Below, piece by piece: positions 40,861 to 52,977 of a stretch of DNA of 64,000 nt. The notes under the pieces were generated by a model, which was not told where the DNA came from, did no database searches, and worked only from the letters and a program-made list of their open reading frames with translations. Both the position numbers and the translations under genes were made by a program. The number at the start of each line of letters is the position of its first letter. The first letter of the stretch is position 1. Origin of the DNA: Akebia trifoliata (Eukaryota > Streptophyta > Magnoliopsida > Ranunculales > Lardizabalaceae); NCBI GenBank assembly GCA_017979445.1, contig CM030704.1:10027658-10091657 (forward strand), given 5' to 3'.

Positions 40861-43036
40861 AGAAATTGGGCCTTTATTGACTTATCATACATCTAGATTC
40901 ATAATAGCATTGGACTTCACTAGACTTTTAGACTTTTGAGTAAGATTTTCCTTTTTTATTATGTGATTAAAAATGGAACTTTGGAATCACAATGACTTTC
41001 AAAAATGCTCCTAGTTTCAAGGTTGATTTCTAACTAGAACTTGACTACGAAATTGATGGAATGGATTGCTCTTAGAAAGTATGGACAAGAAACTATGGAT
41101 TCTAACAAATAATAGATAGAAGAATCGACATTCTTTAAATTTTTAAGACTCTTAAGATTATCATATGCGCAATAAAGAATTTAATCATTTTCTTTCAAAT
41201 TTATTCTGAGAAATGCTTGAGTTGGACTTAAAATATTGATAATTATTGGAATAGAAGATCTTTCTCTTCAAAGTGATCGATGGTTCTACATTTTCTTTTA
41301 ACAAATACTTGGACAAGTAAACATACTCTTAAAATCTGACATGCTCAAGATGACTTCGAGTTTCGTCGACTTTGACATTTTCTTCGTCAGATGTGAGCTT
41401 TTAGTTGAAAATGAATCTTATGACTTGAATAAATTTCTACATTTCCTAGTAAACTTCCTTCTAAATTTTTCTTCTTAGTGGGATTTATCCTTTCCTTGTT
41501 TTTTGGTGCTCTAATTTTTGTTTAGGTTGCCTATTTAGGTTTTCAACCTAGCAGGTTTTACTTTTCTTTTTTGAGGATGCTTTGACTTTTTTCTATGTCG
41601 CCTTTTCAAGTTTTTAACCTAACAAGATTTTTTTTTTACGGTTATGCCCTGACTTTTGCTTAAGTCGTCCTTTCGGATTTTCAACTTAGCGGACTTTTAT
41701 TTTTTCTTGAAGATCTCGAATATTGAACTCAACAACTTTTTTATTCTTTACACCTTAATCGAGTCAAGTAGCATACAAGATGACTTAATAGGTAGGCTTA
41801 AGACATAGTTTAGAAAGAAAATGTATAAGTGACTTCCTAGAATGCCCCTAGTTTGGTATTCTTTTCTTTTTTTTTAAAATTCTTTTGATTCTTTTTTCTA
41901 AAGCCCCTAGTTTGGTATTCTTTTCTTTTCTGTCAATTCTTTTGATTCTCTTTTTCTAATGCCCCTAATTTGGCAATATTTTCTTTTGAACCTTTCAATA
42001 TGGGATTTTCCTTTTGGATGATACTTTCTTAAGAGAATACATTTTTTTATCGGGCCTAATAACTTCTCAAGTTACCTACGTATCCCAAATCTTTTTTTTC
42101 TCTTTTGGGATCATGTCAAAACGTAATTCATACAAAGACTTCCCTCCCGAGGTTAGTTGATATGGTTTAGAAAGAAGAGGTTATTGATTTTTTAGAGGCT
42201 GCGAGGGACTAAAGAAGGTTATTTTTTTCTTGGTAAGATAGGAAAATTGTTTGACCAAACAAGGCCTCATTTGGTGAAAGACTACTTGATTTCGTCAAAG
42301 TTTTGGAAACTCGATGTCTTGATTGCTCTGTCGAGTAGGATTTTTTTTATAGAATTATTGAATTATTTGTATTTGACTGTTCAACTTTCCTAGAACTTTG
42401 AGAATTTTTATTTTTATTTTTTTTCTAATGAAAATTCTTCATCTCGAGTAAAAAACATAGTAGATATTTTTGGTGGGTCTTAGCACCTTTGTCGATGGTT
42501 TCAACTACATTATTTTTTTTAATCTTTGACTTTGAAGTTCACCCTGGACTTTATGTCTTGATTTATTATGGTGCAATCTGTTATGATGAAAGGTAATGTA
42601 GTATTCATACTCAACATATCCTCATAACACCATGCGAGAACACTATTGAATTTCTTAAGTAAATTTATTATTTTCTCATGTTTATTTGAGGATAATGTAG
42701 TACCAATTTGTACTTCTTGAGTGTACTCCTTAATTTCAATATTTATTAAGTTTGATTAGTGAGTTCTGAGTTATTCCTATGTTAGATTTTATATTCACAT
42801 CAGTATTGCATGTATGATAATCAAAAGCTTATTTATTTCATTAGGGATTAAAAAGACATAAATTGACAAATTCAACTAAAGTTTGAAAATTAATAAATCC
42901 TAACATAACTAAAATGACTAAATGAGTTAAAAGATTGACGTAACTGAAGTTAAAAAGAAAAATTAAAGCAAGGACATCATTCTAAATGGAGGAACACAAT
43001 ACTAAGGTCTATGCCATTTTGGATATCTCCGATGGG
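40861..43036 (-). other. Tat-4 3' UTR and decayed pol remnant
   Basis: Three hairpin repeats at 41522-41551, 41593-41625 and 41660-41690 (two with 7 of 8 pairs, one decayed). Conserved block at 42053-42131, keeping CCTACGTATCCC and an enlarged CCCAAA/TTTGGG hairpin. Integrase-like traces at 42180-42500, then the pol linker (ACATATCCTCATA) near 42615. No RT or RNase H lies between them. No open gene. Confidence 0.68.
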
Positions 43037-44528
43037 TGAAAGTGCCCTCGATCCGTGGGTTGTGGATCAACTTTTTTTTGGGGTTTGGGAGTCGCCACCT
43101 AGTTATTGTGGTCTAAGAATCGAATATTGACTCTATATAGATAAAAACACTGATTTATAAAAAGAACGGGTCTAGGGATCACGTTATGGGGTTAGAAGGT
43201 GTTAGGCACCAACCTCGCCTAGCAAATACTGGTCTCTACTTTTCCAAAAAATTACATTGCTACAAAACGACCTAAAAAATATAATAAATAAATAAAAACT
43301 ACTTTTTACCTAAGTGATTGCGACAACTGGTTCCCTCAAAGTTGGCGGAGTGCGTCATCATGTGAGTTTTTCTATTTTTTCTCCGTCACTAGATCTACTT
43401 CTGATATCCAAGTTGAGATATCCTCTTCCTAGATCTAAGTATTTTCATATTCTTTTGGATATTTTCTTGGAAGATTTCTGGGTGTTTTTGGAGGCTTTTT
43501 GGGTGTTTTTTTAATAGAAACGAGGTTTTGGATGTTACGTAGGGAGTTGAGACTTCAAATTTCGGGTTTTGGAAAGTTTGGGAGTGTTTCTGACCTCTTT
43601 TACCTAGGGTTTATTTTCACCTGCAAGATTGGGTTGTGGATGCTCCTATTTATAGATTTTTTTGGGTGCTTCTAAGTTTAATTTAGTCTCTTTTAGATAA
43701 TATTAGGTTGTTTAATTAAGGTTTAATTAGAGTTTTGAATTAGGGTTTAAATTAGGGTTTCCATTCTTACGTACAATGAATGAATATTTTTTAAGTTTTT
43801 TGGAGAACCCCCCAAATTGTATCTTTAATTCTTTGAACCCCCTGATGGAGGGGCCTTTTAATAAATGTCAGGTGAACTTAAATGGGCCACCAGTTAATAT
43901 TTAGTAAGATTTCACTTTACGTTAATTAATATTTTAATTATAAATTTTGAAATTTAGAATTTTTAGGGTTGGTAAATTATTGTTTTGCTCCCGAAGAAGA
44001 CTTTTGTGTTTCGAGGTCATTTTTCAACGTTTTGAGATATTTGGAATGATTTTATTTAGGAATTCAATGAGAGTATTAGTTTGTGTCATTTATGAATTTT
44101 TGATGTGAAATGATCGTGGACCCTACAAAGGGCATTTTCGTAATTTTGTCAAATTTTGTGAAAATTGGCGAAACAGTTTATTTGGTTATAGTTTATTATT
44201 TTATGTGTTCGAAAAGATTTTCCTAAGCGTAATGTAGACTCTATGGATGTTGTGATGTTAGGGGTATTTTGATAATTTGATCATTTTTAGTGATTTTTTC
44301 CATAAAGCTTCTTTTTGTCTAAAGAATGATGATTTCTAAATTTTGAGGTCATATTTTCTAGCGTAGCGTGGTTTTTAAAATTTTGTTTGCTTGAGATACC
44401 TTATATGAATTTTTGAAACGTATCTAGTAACAAATAAAAAATATTAGAATATTTATCCATCTTGGGAACCGTTACAATCGGGTTGACGAATTGATTACTC
44501 AAGCGAGTGCAAAAATGAGGTGTCTACA
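43037..44528 (-). repeat. 3' LTR of Tat-2
   Basis: 1,492 bases, plus TGAAAGTGCCCTCGATCC to GGTGTCTACA. TATA box sense CTATAAATAG near 43649. Target duplication candidate ATGGG (43032-43036); its partner is not in the window. Confidence 0.87.
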
Positions 44529-44819
44529 AATGTCCCTCTTTGGCAGAGGGTAGAAGCAAACTAGATAGCAAATCTATTTTGGTAGATAGTGTGATATCCG
44601 AGTGCTAAAGCTAGTGACAGTTCATTTTTCAATGTGATTTAGCAATTCATCAGGACGTTCGGATCCTTGAGGATAAAACTCTCTCCGAACTAAAAATATT
44701 TTAGGTGGAGCACGAGCTCTTACTGATGGTGTCAAATCCTAGAATTTTAGAAAATTTTTCCTAACTAAATGGAACAAATGTGCAAGTGTGTGTACTTGAA
44801 ATCTAAGATTTAATCCATA

Positions 44820-44965
44820 AAAAACCCTCGACGGCATCTAGTTGAGCAAAATCTAGCTGAGCATAATTTGAGAAAACCCTCGGCGGTATCTGGTTGAGCA
44901 AAATATGAGAAAACCCTCGGTGGCATCTAGCTGAGTATAATCCGAGAAAATCCTCGGTGGTAACT
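44820..44965 (-). repeat. Short version of the GAGAAAACCCTCGG repeat in Tat-2
   Basis: Four copies of GAGAAAACCCTCGGNGG spaced 34-52 bases, with AGCTGAGYAAAAT between them. It is homologous to the expanded 34-bp array of Tat-3, so the array existed before Tat-3 amplified it. Confidence 0.8.
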
Positions 44966-45097
44966 GAGTTTTTACCTGGTTTAAGCTAGGTATTAAAACT
45001 TGGTTACTCGGACTTCTAATGTTTTGGGTCGGACCGCCCTTTTAGCTTTTAAACTCAACGGAGATCTTCTTTTGATTTTTTTTACCCTAATTTTTGC

Positions 45098-45356
45098 CTA
45101 GATCACATTTTCAGGTTTTCGATCTAGCGAGCTTATATTTTTTATTTTTTTTCTGATTGTTGCCAAGACCGTCCTTTCAGATTTTCAACCTCGTGAGCTT
45201 GCCTTTAATTTTTGCCTAAGTCGTCCATTCAGGTTTTCAACCTAGCAGACTCCATTTATTTGCTCTAATTGTTTCTAAGGTTATCCTTTCGAATTTTCAA
45301 CCTTACGAGCTTGTCTTAATTTTTGCCTAAGTTGCTCTTTCGGATTTTCAACCTAG
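45098..45356 (-). ncRNA. Five covarying hairpin repeats in Tat-2 3' UTR
   Basis: Stem pairs at 45098/45120, 45174/45186, 45216/45238, 45276/45298 and 45327/45349 (arm starts). All five pair over 8 positions on the sense strand, e.g. TAAGGTTA/CAACCTTA and CAAGACCG/CAACCTCG (plus-strand spelling), using nine G-T pairs in total and no A-C pair. Candidate structured RNA element; see the Tat-1 copy. Confidence 0.6.
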
Positions 45357-45646
45357 CAGGCCTTATATATATTTTTTCTTTTTGAACTTTTGGAGTTGCT
45401 GTCTAATCATGCTTTGCTATCTTCATTAACTTTTTCACACAGTACTTAGGAGGACTTTCATGGGTAAACTTAGGACTGGACATAAAAATAGAGGAACTTT
45501 GAGGCTCAAAAATCCAAATACCCATTGTGTGGCATTTCTTTTAAATTATTTTCTTTTTTTTTTGAATTTCTTCCCCATTTTGACAATATTTATTTATTTA
45601 TTTATTTTTATATGGGAGAATTTATTTTTTATGTGGATGTAATCGG

Positions 45647-45710
45647 GCTTGAAGTAACTTCTCAGGTTGCCTACGTACCCTAGAATTTTGGGATCAGACC
45701 AAAATATAGT
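45647..45710 (-). other. Conserved noncoding block of Tat 3' UTR (Tat-2 copy)
   Basis: Sense GGTACGTAGGCAACCTGAGA with flanking AAGTTACTTC, nearly identical to the Tat-1 and Tat-3 copies. Confidence 0.65.
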
Positions 45711-45769
45711 TCAAACTTTCCCTTCCTTAGGTTGGGTGATCGGGCTGAGAAAGAAAATAACTTGTTTGA

Positions 45770-46900
45770 TTCGATCGAAGGTGGCCTCCTTAAATGTAGT
45801 ACTGCTTGATCTGGTCAAGGTTGGTTGGTTTTAGTAGTTCGATTCTATCATGGTCTTGAAGTCTGACAGCTTTTCCAGGTAATATTTCTTTGATGATGAA
45901 CGAACCTCCCCAATTAAGTTTGAACTTCCCTCTAGGGTCAAAAACAGGTACTCGATTTTCTTTAGAATCTGATGATTTTCCAAAGTAGTGTTTCTTTGCT
46001 GATGGATGAATCTATCCAATTAAGTTCAGATTTCCTCCTATAGTTGAGGAGGGGTGCTCAATTTTTTTTGAAGTCTGATGGTTAAATCCTTAACTTGTAA
46101 GTGGCGAACTTTGACCTTCTTGTTAAATGTGCGAGTAACTCTTCTTTGATAAGTTTGCTTGTGGTACAAAAGTCTAAGTTATTTTTCTTCAATCAAGTTT
46201 AGTTCTTCATACCAATGAAGAACTCAGTTTGTTTCTAACAATTGACTTTTCATCAAGACCTTGAGATACGTTGTTTCCATTTCAATTGGTAAAATTGCTT
46301 CCATATCATACATTGGAGAATATGGAGTGACTACGTCATGCCCCTAGTGTGAATGGTAACTTCTTTAACTAATCCCGGTATGATTAACACATTTTCATGA
46401 TGATTGTTTTAAGATTCTTATTGGTTATCTCAACTGTTCCATTGGTCTGAGAATAGTAATCTATTTTGGGAGCTCCACTATGTTAAAAAGTCCAGTACTG
46501 ATAGATTTTGTATCATCTTCTTTGATCTCATTGGTATTTCTATTTCATCGAGCGAGTATCTATTCCGTATCAGATAATGCCCAAGCTTGCACCTAACATA
46601 TCCTCATAGGATCGCACGAACAATTCTTTTGAAATTTCTGAATAAATTCATTATCCCCTTGTGTTTTTTTATTGATAAGATGGTTTCTATTTGAATTTCT
46701 TTAGGAATTATTTTGTTCTGAGGTCAATGACCTTTGCTTTCTCGATTAAAGGTTGAGCCCGACCATTATCTTCTTGCTCAAGAAAGAAATCTATCATTGA
46801 AGTTAGATTATTAATTAATTCGTTAATGCGCTCGAGGTATTTAGAAATTTCCTTTATCCAATTAAATTCAGATGATGCGATAAACACCTTTATAGACTCG
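45770..46900 (-). pseudogene. Tat-2 pol remnant
   Basis: Degenerate integrase C-terminus (45790-46330), integrase core trace YYSQTNGTVEITNKNLKTII (sense, near 46400-46460), about 150 bases of unclear origin, then the pol linker (ACATATCCTCATAGGA on plus, near 46595). RT and RNase H are absent in the same arrangement as in Tat-1. Confidence 0.74.
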
Positions 46901-48248
46901 ACAAATTAACTCGACTCAACAGGAAAAGAGTAGACTCGATCTAAAGAAGACAGGACCTTCAGAGAACAACTGTGTAATTTTGAAAATTTTTAGGGTCATT
47001 TCTGATGATTCACTTGGTGTTGACATTTGTTCTAACTGACCGGACTAGTGACCTTGACAAAATGGTGAACGATTGAACTTAGGTGCAAGGATAACCTTAT
47101 AACCCCATCAAAGGTGGATTATCAATTTTAGTGTTACCAAGTTGATAACATTTTAATGAATCCTGAGATTATTATTGAATTATGTGCACCAATCCATTAA
47201 ACAATCCATTCATGCAATGATTTTCAGAAGGAAAATAATTATATTGCACTCTTGAAAATTATTGACAAAGAATGTTTTCATTGAATAAAAACTTTCACAA
47301 ATCTGATTATTTTTTGTAATCATTTTATTTTTAGAAAAACATATTTGAATAATTTTCAAGGTCCATGCAAAAAATAATTTTTTTTTTTCTTTAGAAAAAT
47401 ATATTTCAGAAATTTTCTAAGGTCCATGCAAAAAATAGATCTTTTGTAAATCATTTTCCCTTCCATTTCTTTTCTTTCATTCAAAATGGGTTAAGACCCG
47501 AATTAGAAAAAGAATTTGAATACCACTTTGATTTAAATGGTTCAGCCCATCGTAATTGTTGGATCGAGATGGATTGGGTCATTATGAATCATTGCCACAT
47601 TTAAAATGGATTCTTTATTGGGTTGGTGCACCCATTGATATAATAGCTTTGAATCAGGTTAAACAAAAAATTTGATTATCTCTAGGAAAAAATTGTAATT
47701 TCCTGATCTCAACAATTTGTAATATTCATTTCTGAAAAATAACCCGGGAACACCTACGATAAGTTCAAGTCGTGACCCATAGCGAGGTTTCTAGACTCCA
47801 TGTTTACTATGTGCAATGCAATTTATCTAGACACCCTTGCCCAAGTGCGCCTATATACCTCTCGAGCGTACTCAATCAGACGGTACGTGGTGACTAGGTT
47901 TGATATAGTGTATAGGTGATAATCTAAGACTTCAACTAAAATCTCTGAAGTCAAGTTGAGAGATGGTGAACGATGTTGAGCAAAAACATTCTTAAGTCAC
48001 CTTTCGTCTAGAATAAATGTAGTCTATCCCTTTTGTATCGTAGTACATTGAGGCAGGATCTCGTTTAGGCACTAATTTAAATCAAGAAGTGCAGTTGGTG
48101 AACTTAGATTAACTTTGATATATCGTATAGGTACGAGTTTAGGGTTGGCGATTGGGACATGTGACTTTGCGGCTTATAATAAGACAAAGGCTCAGGTCGC
48201 TCTAGTATGAGTACATCGATATACCTTTCAGTGTCACTTAATCGAACG
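46901..48248 (-). other. Tat-2 5' leader, noncoding, truncated
   Basis: Matches the Tat-1 leader at 18105-19250 in several blocks (ACCCCATCAAAGGTGGATTA, CCCGGGAACACC, GGCTCAGGTCGCTC). It ends at CACTTAATCGAACG; Tat-1 continues past the matching place. No gene. Confidence 0.75.
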
Positions 48249-49966
48249 TGAAAGCGCCCTCGATCTGCAGGGTGCGCGGATCCTCTTTTGACCCTTAGGG
48301 TTTGGGAGTCGCCACCTAGTTATTACGGTCTAGGAACATAATACTGACTCTAAACGGATAAAAACTAATATACTACAAAAAAAATTGAATCCGGGGATCA
48401 CATTACGGGGTTGGAAGGTGTTAGGCACCAACCCCGCCCGGCCAATGCCGGTCTTTACTTATCCCAAATAAGACTACATTGCTAATGGCAAAACCTAGAT
48501 AAAAAATAATAAAAATGTTACCTTCGATACTCAAAGGTTCTATTCCCTCAGATCTGGTGAAACTGCTCCTTGTACCGTACTCCTTACTTCGTTCTGTCTT
48601 CGGATCTGATTTCTGATCTTCGAGGTAAGGTATCTCCTTCTTGGATCTGGATGCTTCGATTTTTGTTATGGATTTTGGGGTGTTTTTGAAAGGTTTCTAG
48701 GTGTTTTTTCAGGCTAAAATCGAAGTATGGGTGTTAGGTAAGGAGTTGGGGCTCCAAAATTAGGGTTTTGGAGAGGTTGTGGAGGTTTCTTCACCTACTT
48801 TATCTAGGGTTTTTTCTTTGATACGAAAATAAGGTGTGGAGGCTCCTATTTATAAAGTTTTTTTTAGAATCATTAGGGTTTGATTAGGATTTCTTTTAGA
48901 GTTTTAATTAGGTTTTGACTTTGGTCTTATGAGATTGACCTAGTCTTTAGGATTTTAATTTAGGGTTTTGACTTTAGTCTTATGAGATTGACTTGATTAG
49001 TTTAGATTAGGGTTTTAATTTAAGGTTTTGACTTTAGTCTTATGAGATTGACTTGATTAGTTTAGATTAGGGTTTTGATTTAGGGTTTTGACTTTAGTCT
49101 TATGAGATTGACTTTAATATTTTGACTTTAGTCTTTCTTGGTTGGCTTTTAATATCATGACTTTAGTCTTACTTGATTGACTTTAATTTTTGGAGAACCC
49201 CCTTTTATTATATCTTTAATTCTTTGGGCCACCAGATGGAGGGGTCTTTGAATAAATATCCTGACAACCATAAATAATTTTGCCTAAAAGCCTGATTGAT
49301 CGATTTTTTAGTTTAAAATTTTAAATTAATTTTATTAATGTTTCACTTTACATTATTTAATGTTTTATTTATTAATTTTAAAAATTTTAATTATTAAATA
49401 TGTGAAATTATCGTTTTGCCCTCGGAGAGAATTTTTTACGTTTTAAGTTGTTTTTCAATGTTCCAGGATGTTTTGGAATCAGTTTTTCATAAGGAATTCA
49501 ATGGGATTGTTGGTTTTTGTCATTTATGAAGTTTTTTGTATGAAATAGTCGTGAACTTTATGAGGGGTATTTTCGTAATTTTGTCAAATTTTGTGAAAAT
49601 TGGCGAAATGATTTATTTGATTTCGATTTGTTATTTTATGTGTTTGAACAAGTTTTCCTAATTGTAACGTAGGCTCTAGGGTTGTTTTGATGTTAGGGGT
49701 ATTTTGATAATATGGTCATTTTTAGTGATTTTTATCGTGAAACTTCTTTTTGATCTGCAAGATGATGATTTCTATGTTTCTAGGGTCGTATTTTCCTAGC
49801 GTAGCATGGTTTCTAAAGTTTTGTTAGTTCGAGATACCTCATCCAGATTTCTAAAACATATCTAGTAACAAAATAAAGCATTGGAATAAACATCCATCAT
49901 TGGGAACCGTTACGATCGGGTTGACGAGTTGATTAATCAGGCGAATGCAAAAATGGAGTGTTTACA
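48249..49966 (-). repeat. 3' LTR of Tat-3
   Basis: 1,718 bases, plus TGAAAGCGCCCTCGATC to GTGTTTACA. It carries a TATA box near 48847 and about 60-base tandem units (GACTTTAGTCTTATGAGATT) at 48900-49160. Followed by the polypurine tract at 49967-49981. Confidence 0.88.
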
Positions 49967-50311
49967 GATGCCCCTCTTTGGTAGAGGGTTGAAGCAAACT
50001 AGATAGCAAATATATTTTGGTAGATAGTACGATATCCGAATGCCAAAGCTAGTGACAGTTCATTTTGCAGTCTGATTTAGCAATTCATCAGGGTGTTCGT
50101 ATCCTTAAGGGTAAAACTCTCCCTGAACTAGAAAAATGTCAGGTCCTTGATCACGAGCTCTCACTGGCAGTGTCAGATCGTTGAATTTTAGAAAATTCTC
50201 CTTAACTGATGTAACAAATGTGCAAGTGTGTGGACTCAAAATCTAAGATAGATTTCAAAGAGCTTGAGTTGGAAATTAGTCAAATCTGAGCGTGAAGTGA
50301 ATATAAACTGA
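49967..50311 (-). other. Tat-3 3' UTR next to LTR
   Basis: Homologous to 12486-12840 (Tat-1) and 44529-44820 (Tat-2). No gene. Confidence 0.7.
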
Positions 50312-50488
50312 GTATAAACTGAGCATAATTCCAAGAAAACCCTTGACGGCATCTGAACATAATTTCGAGAAAACCCTCAGTGGCATGTGAGCATAGTTCC
50401 AAGAAAACCCTCGACGGTAACTGAGCATAATTCCAAGAAAATCCTCACGGCATCTGAGCATAATTCAAAGAAAACCCTCGGTGGTAAC
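50312..50488 (-). repeat. 34-bp minisatellite of Tat-3, left part
   Basis: Five to six units of the 34-base repeat (GAGCATAATTCCAAGAAAA followed by CCYTBGNCGGCATCT). It stops at the GTAAC duplication where Athila-3 begins and continues at 60975. Confidence 0.9.
50484..50488 (-). repeat. Target-site duplication GTAAC, left of Athila-3
   Basis: GTAAC precedes TGATGAGACT and recurs at 60975-60979 after ACTCATCA. GGTAACTGAGCATA is a variant repeat unit also found at about 61314, so the target was a repeat unit. Confidence 0.95.
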
Positions 50489-51702
50489 TGATGAGACTAT
50501 CTTTGTTCTTCTCACCGGAGTTAATAATAATCTTACGTTTACCTTACTTGTGGGGCAAGTAGAGGATCGAACCCAAGAGAAAGGAGGAATAGAGTTAAGC
50601 TAAGAAGATAAAATTCAAATTAACTAAAAAGAATTAAAACTGTTTTTCTTTGTATTTTTGAACTTATAAGAAAATGTAAAATTATTAGAAAAGAAACTAA
50701 AGTAAGTGAAATTAAAAGCAAGTAAACTTATGAAAGTAAAACACCATTAGAGGTGGATCTACCTAGAACATGTTGATGAGAAATTCTTAGTTTCAAGCCT
50801 TTTTATAACTCAATCGTAAGGGCTTGGTGTTAGCTCCTTAGATCGGAAAGTTTTGCAAATGAAATGAAATAAGGGAACATAAACAAAGTAGAATTCTTTG
50901 AAAACTTCCTACTACCAATTATCTAGTTTAAGCATACTTTATCTTGATCTAATCTAAGCATAAAGTATCTATATTAAGAATAAAAGGTGCAAGAAACTTA
51001 AAGAGAATTCATAAGCATTTTAAATAAAAGAAAGGCATGAAATTAAAAATAACACAAGAACTTGCTCTAGGCTTTTCCACTCTCCAATGGAGGGGAACTT
51101 AGCCTAATGTCATTGCAAGAGAGGGAAGATAAGAGATGAAAGAACTTTTCTTCATTTCATGGAGAAAATTACAACTTCTTCTTCTTCTACTTCTTACAAG
51201 ACTAATTAGCCAAAAGGAAATAACTAGAAAATGAAAATACAAAAAATAAGAGAATAGGCAAAGAGCCTTAGATTAAAGGAGTCTTGGATAAGAGAACCAA
51301 GATGGGACCCTTTCTCTAGAAATGAAGGCTCTATTTATAGAGAAAAATGTGTGTAGAAGAGTCTAAAAGTAGCCTCCACTTTTCTTTGCACAAAAAGACA
51401 AAAGAGGAGAATATGAGTTAAGGATTAGGGCATTCCAAAGGATTAGGGCATTCCAAAGTGGGCCCAAATGCTTTTGCCTTGAGATTTTGATTCCAAATTG
51501 TTGATTTTCTGCACAAGAAACACACGTAATTAGATTTATCTAGTAAATGAATTTATTTATATATAATTAAGCCTAATTAACATGCAACGTGGTGGTTTGA
51601 GGCTTATCATGATTATTATCTTAATATAGAGAAATAGGTACAAAAATCAAGATAAATATCCAGAAAATGTGCGTATAATTGAGTGTTTGGAGACACTCAT
51701 CA
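50489..51702 (-). repeat. 3' LTR of Athila-3
   Basis: 1,214 bases. TATA intact (plus CTATTTATA at 51331-51339). Two U3 repeat copies (51421-51460). Confidence 0.94.
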
Positions 51703-51716
51703 CACCCCCAAACTTA
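51703..51716 (-). other. Polypurine tract of Athila-3
   Basis: Sense TAAGTTTGGGGGTG adjoining TGATGAGTG at the LTR boundary, identical to Athila-1. Confidence 0.85.
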
Positions 51717-52977
51717 CCTTTTTCTAGTCCCTAGAAAATAAAACTGCCACTTTCGCAGGCACCTCGACTGCATTTAGCGAATGCAGCAAGCCCTTGAACC
51801 GCTAGGTTACCCCTAGTGGACGAGTTTGACTCGTGAGGGTTTGCAGAAAATATACCCACAAAATTTGAAAATAACTTTGAAGTAAAAATAGTCAAAATCA
51901 AAACTTATATTGAAAAGCACAAGTCTTTTTTTTTTGATTTTGTCAATCAATTAGAAGTACTGCTTGGTATAGAGTCCCAACCCTTATTTCTCTACGACAA
52001 AATTTAGACTTAAATTGACCTTTGAGCGATAGTGATTCTAACTTAGAAATTTAAGAGATTCGATTTCCCAAAATGAGTTTCAACCTTCTAACTACTCAAG
52101 AATAACTGGAGTAACTTAGGGTTTAATTCTAAACTTAGCATCCTGTCTGGGGTAGTGAGAAGTGTGGATATTCACTTTAATACCTCTAAGGGGCTTTATC
52201 TGTGATATTCCAGTATACTCACATTTTTACACTTGATGGCTTTCACCCTACTAAAACTTTACATAAACTTTTGGATCTTTGACTTTTTCTCTTTTTTTTT
52301 TATTTTTTATTTTTATTTTTTATTACTTCTACTATTTTTCTAAGAAAAGTAGGCAGCCCTTTTCAAGGTACCCAGTCTAATTCAATGGTTGCTGTACAAG
52401 GTGTATACAATCCAGTTCTGTTTTTCTTCTAATCAACCAACCAATTGAACAAGGAAGTCAAAGTTCATCAAACCTAGTTTTTCCTTAAACTCTAGGTAGA
52501 AAGAAGGTAACAAGCTCTTTTAATACAATCTAGACTCTTGGTAACCTTATTAGAAGTGACTATAAACCAAAAGATAACTTTGCTCTAATTTTTGCCTAAG
52601 AGAAACATAAATGGGGACTCCAGATCATAGCTTCCAATGAAAGACTGATTAAATATTTTCACTAAGTGCTTAAAAGATACAAGCTAAGACTTTGAGAAAA
52701 ATACAACAAAGTTGCCAACCAAATATTTTTCAATTTTTTTTGTATAAAAGAAGAAAATAATAAATGGAAATCCAACCCATACACCCCCAAACTTAAACAT
52801 TATATTTTCCTCAATATTTCAACATATACATGCAAAGGTAAAATTGAAATTGACAAAATGAAATGAAGTGGGTTAGATAGTACCTGAGAAAGACCTTATA
52901 GTCCTGTTGATATTTAACACAATGTCCCTTGAAGTGCATGGATTGACTCCCAGAAGCGCTAAGTTTAACGTCTTTAG
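51717..52977 (-). other. Athila-3 noncoding region between pol and 3' LTR
   Basis: Near-identical to 6373-7660 of Athila-1 apart from homopolymer lengths (e.g. T-rich run at 52284-52322). No gene. Confidence 0.75.

Larger units (their letters stand above)
38631..43036 (-). mobile_element. Tat-4: old Tat/Ogre-like remnant
   Basis: 3' LTR fragment (38631-39584), 3' UTR with a 91-bp array and hairpin repeats, degenerate pol linker near 42600, stopping at 43036 where Tat-2 begins. It is the most diverged Tat copy here. The outer part of its LTR should lie beyond Chromo-1, left of the nest. Confidence 0.78.
43037..48248 (-). mobile_element. Tat-2: gag-less, pol-deleted Tat/Ogre-like element
   Basis: 3' LTR (43037-44528), polypurine tract, short 3' repeat array, hairpins, conserved block, pol remnant, and a leader that matches the Tat-1 leader. 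Gag is missing: the sequence passes from the pol linker (46900) straight to leader-like sequence (47020). At 48248 the leader breaks off exactly where the Tat-3 LTR starts, so its 5' LTR is expected beyond the window. Confidence 0.8.

Noticed and set aside
43314..43514. 66-codon plus-strand frame in the Tat-2 LTR
   Set aside because: Lies in LTR sequence, rich in Phe from T-rich DNA, and not open in the homologous LTRs.
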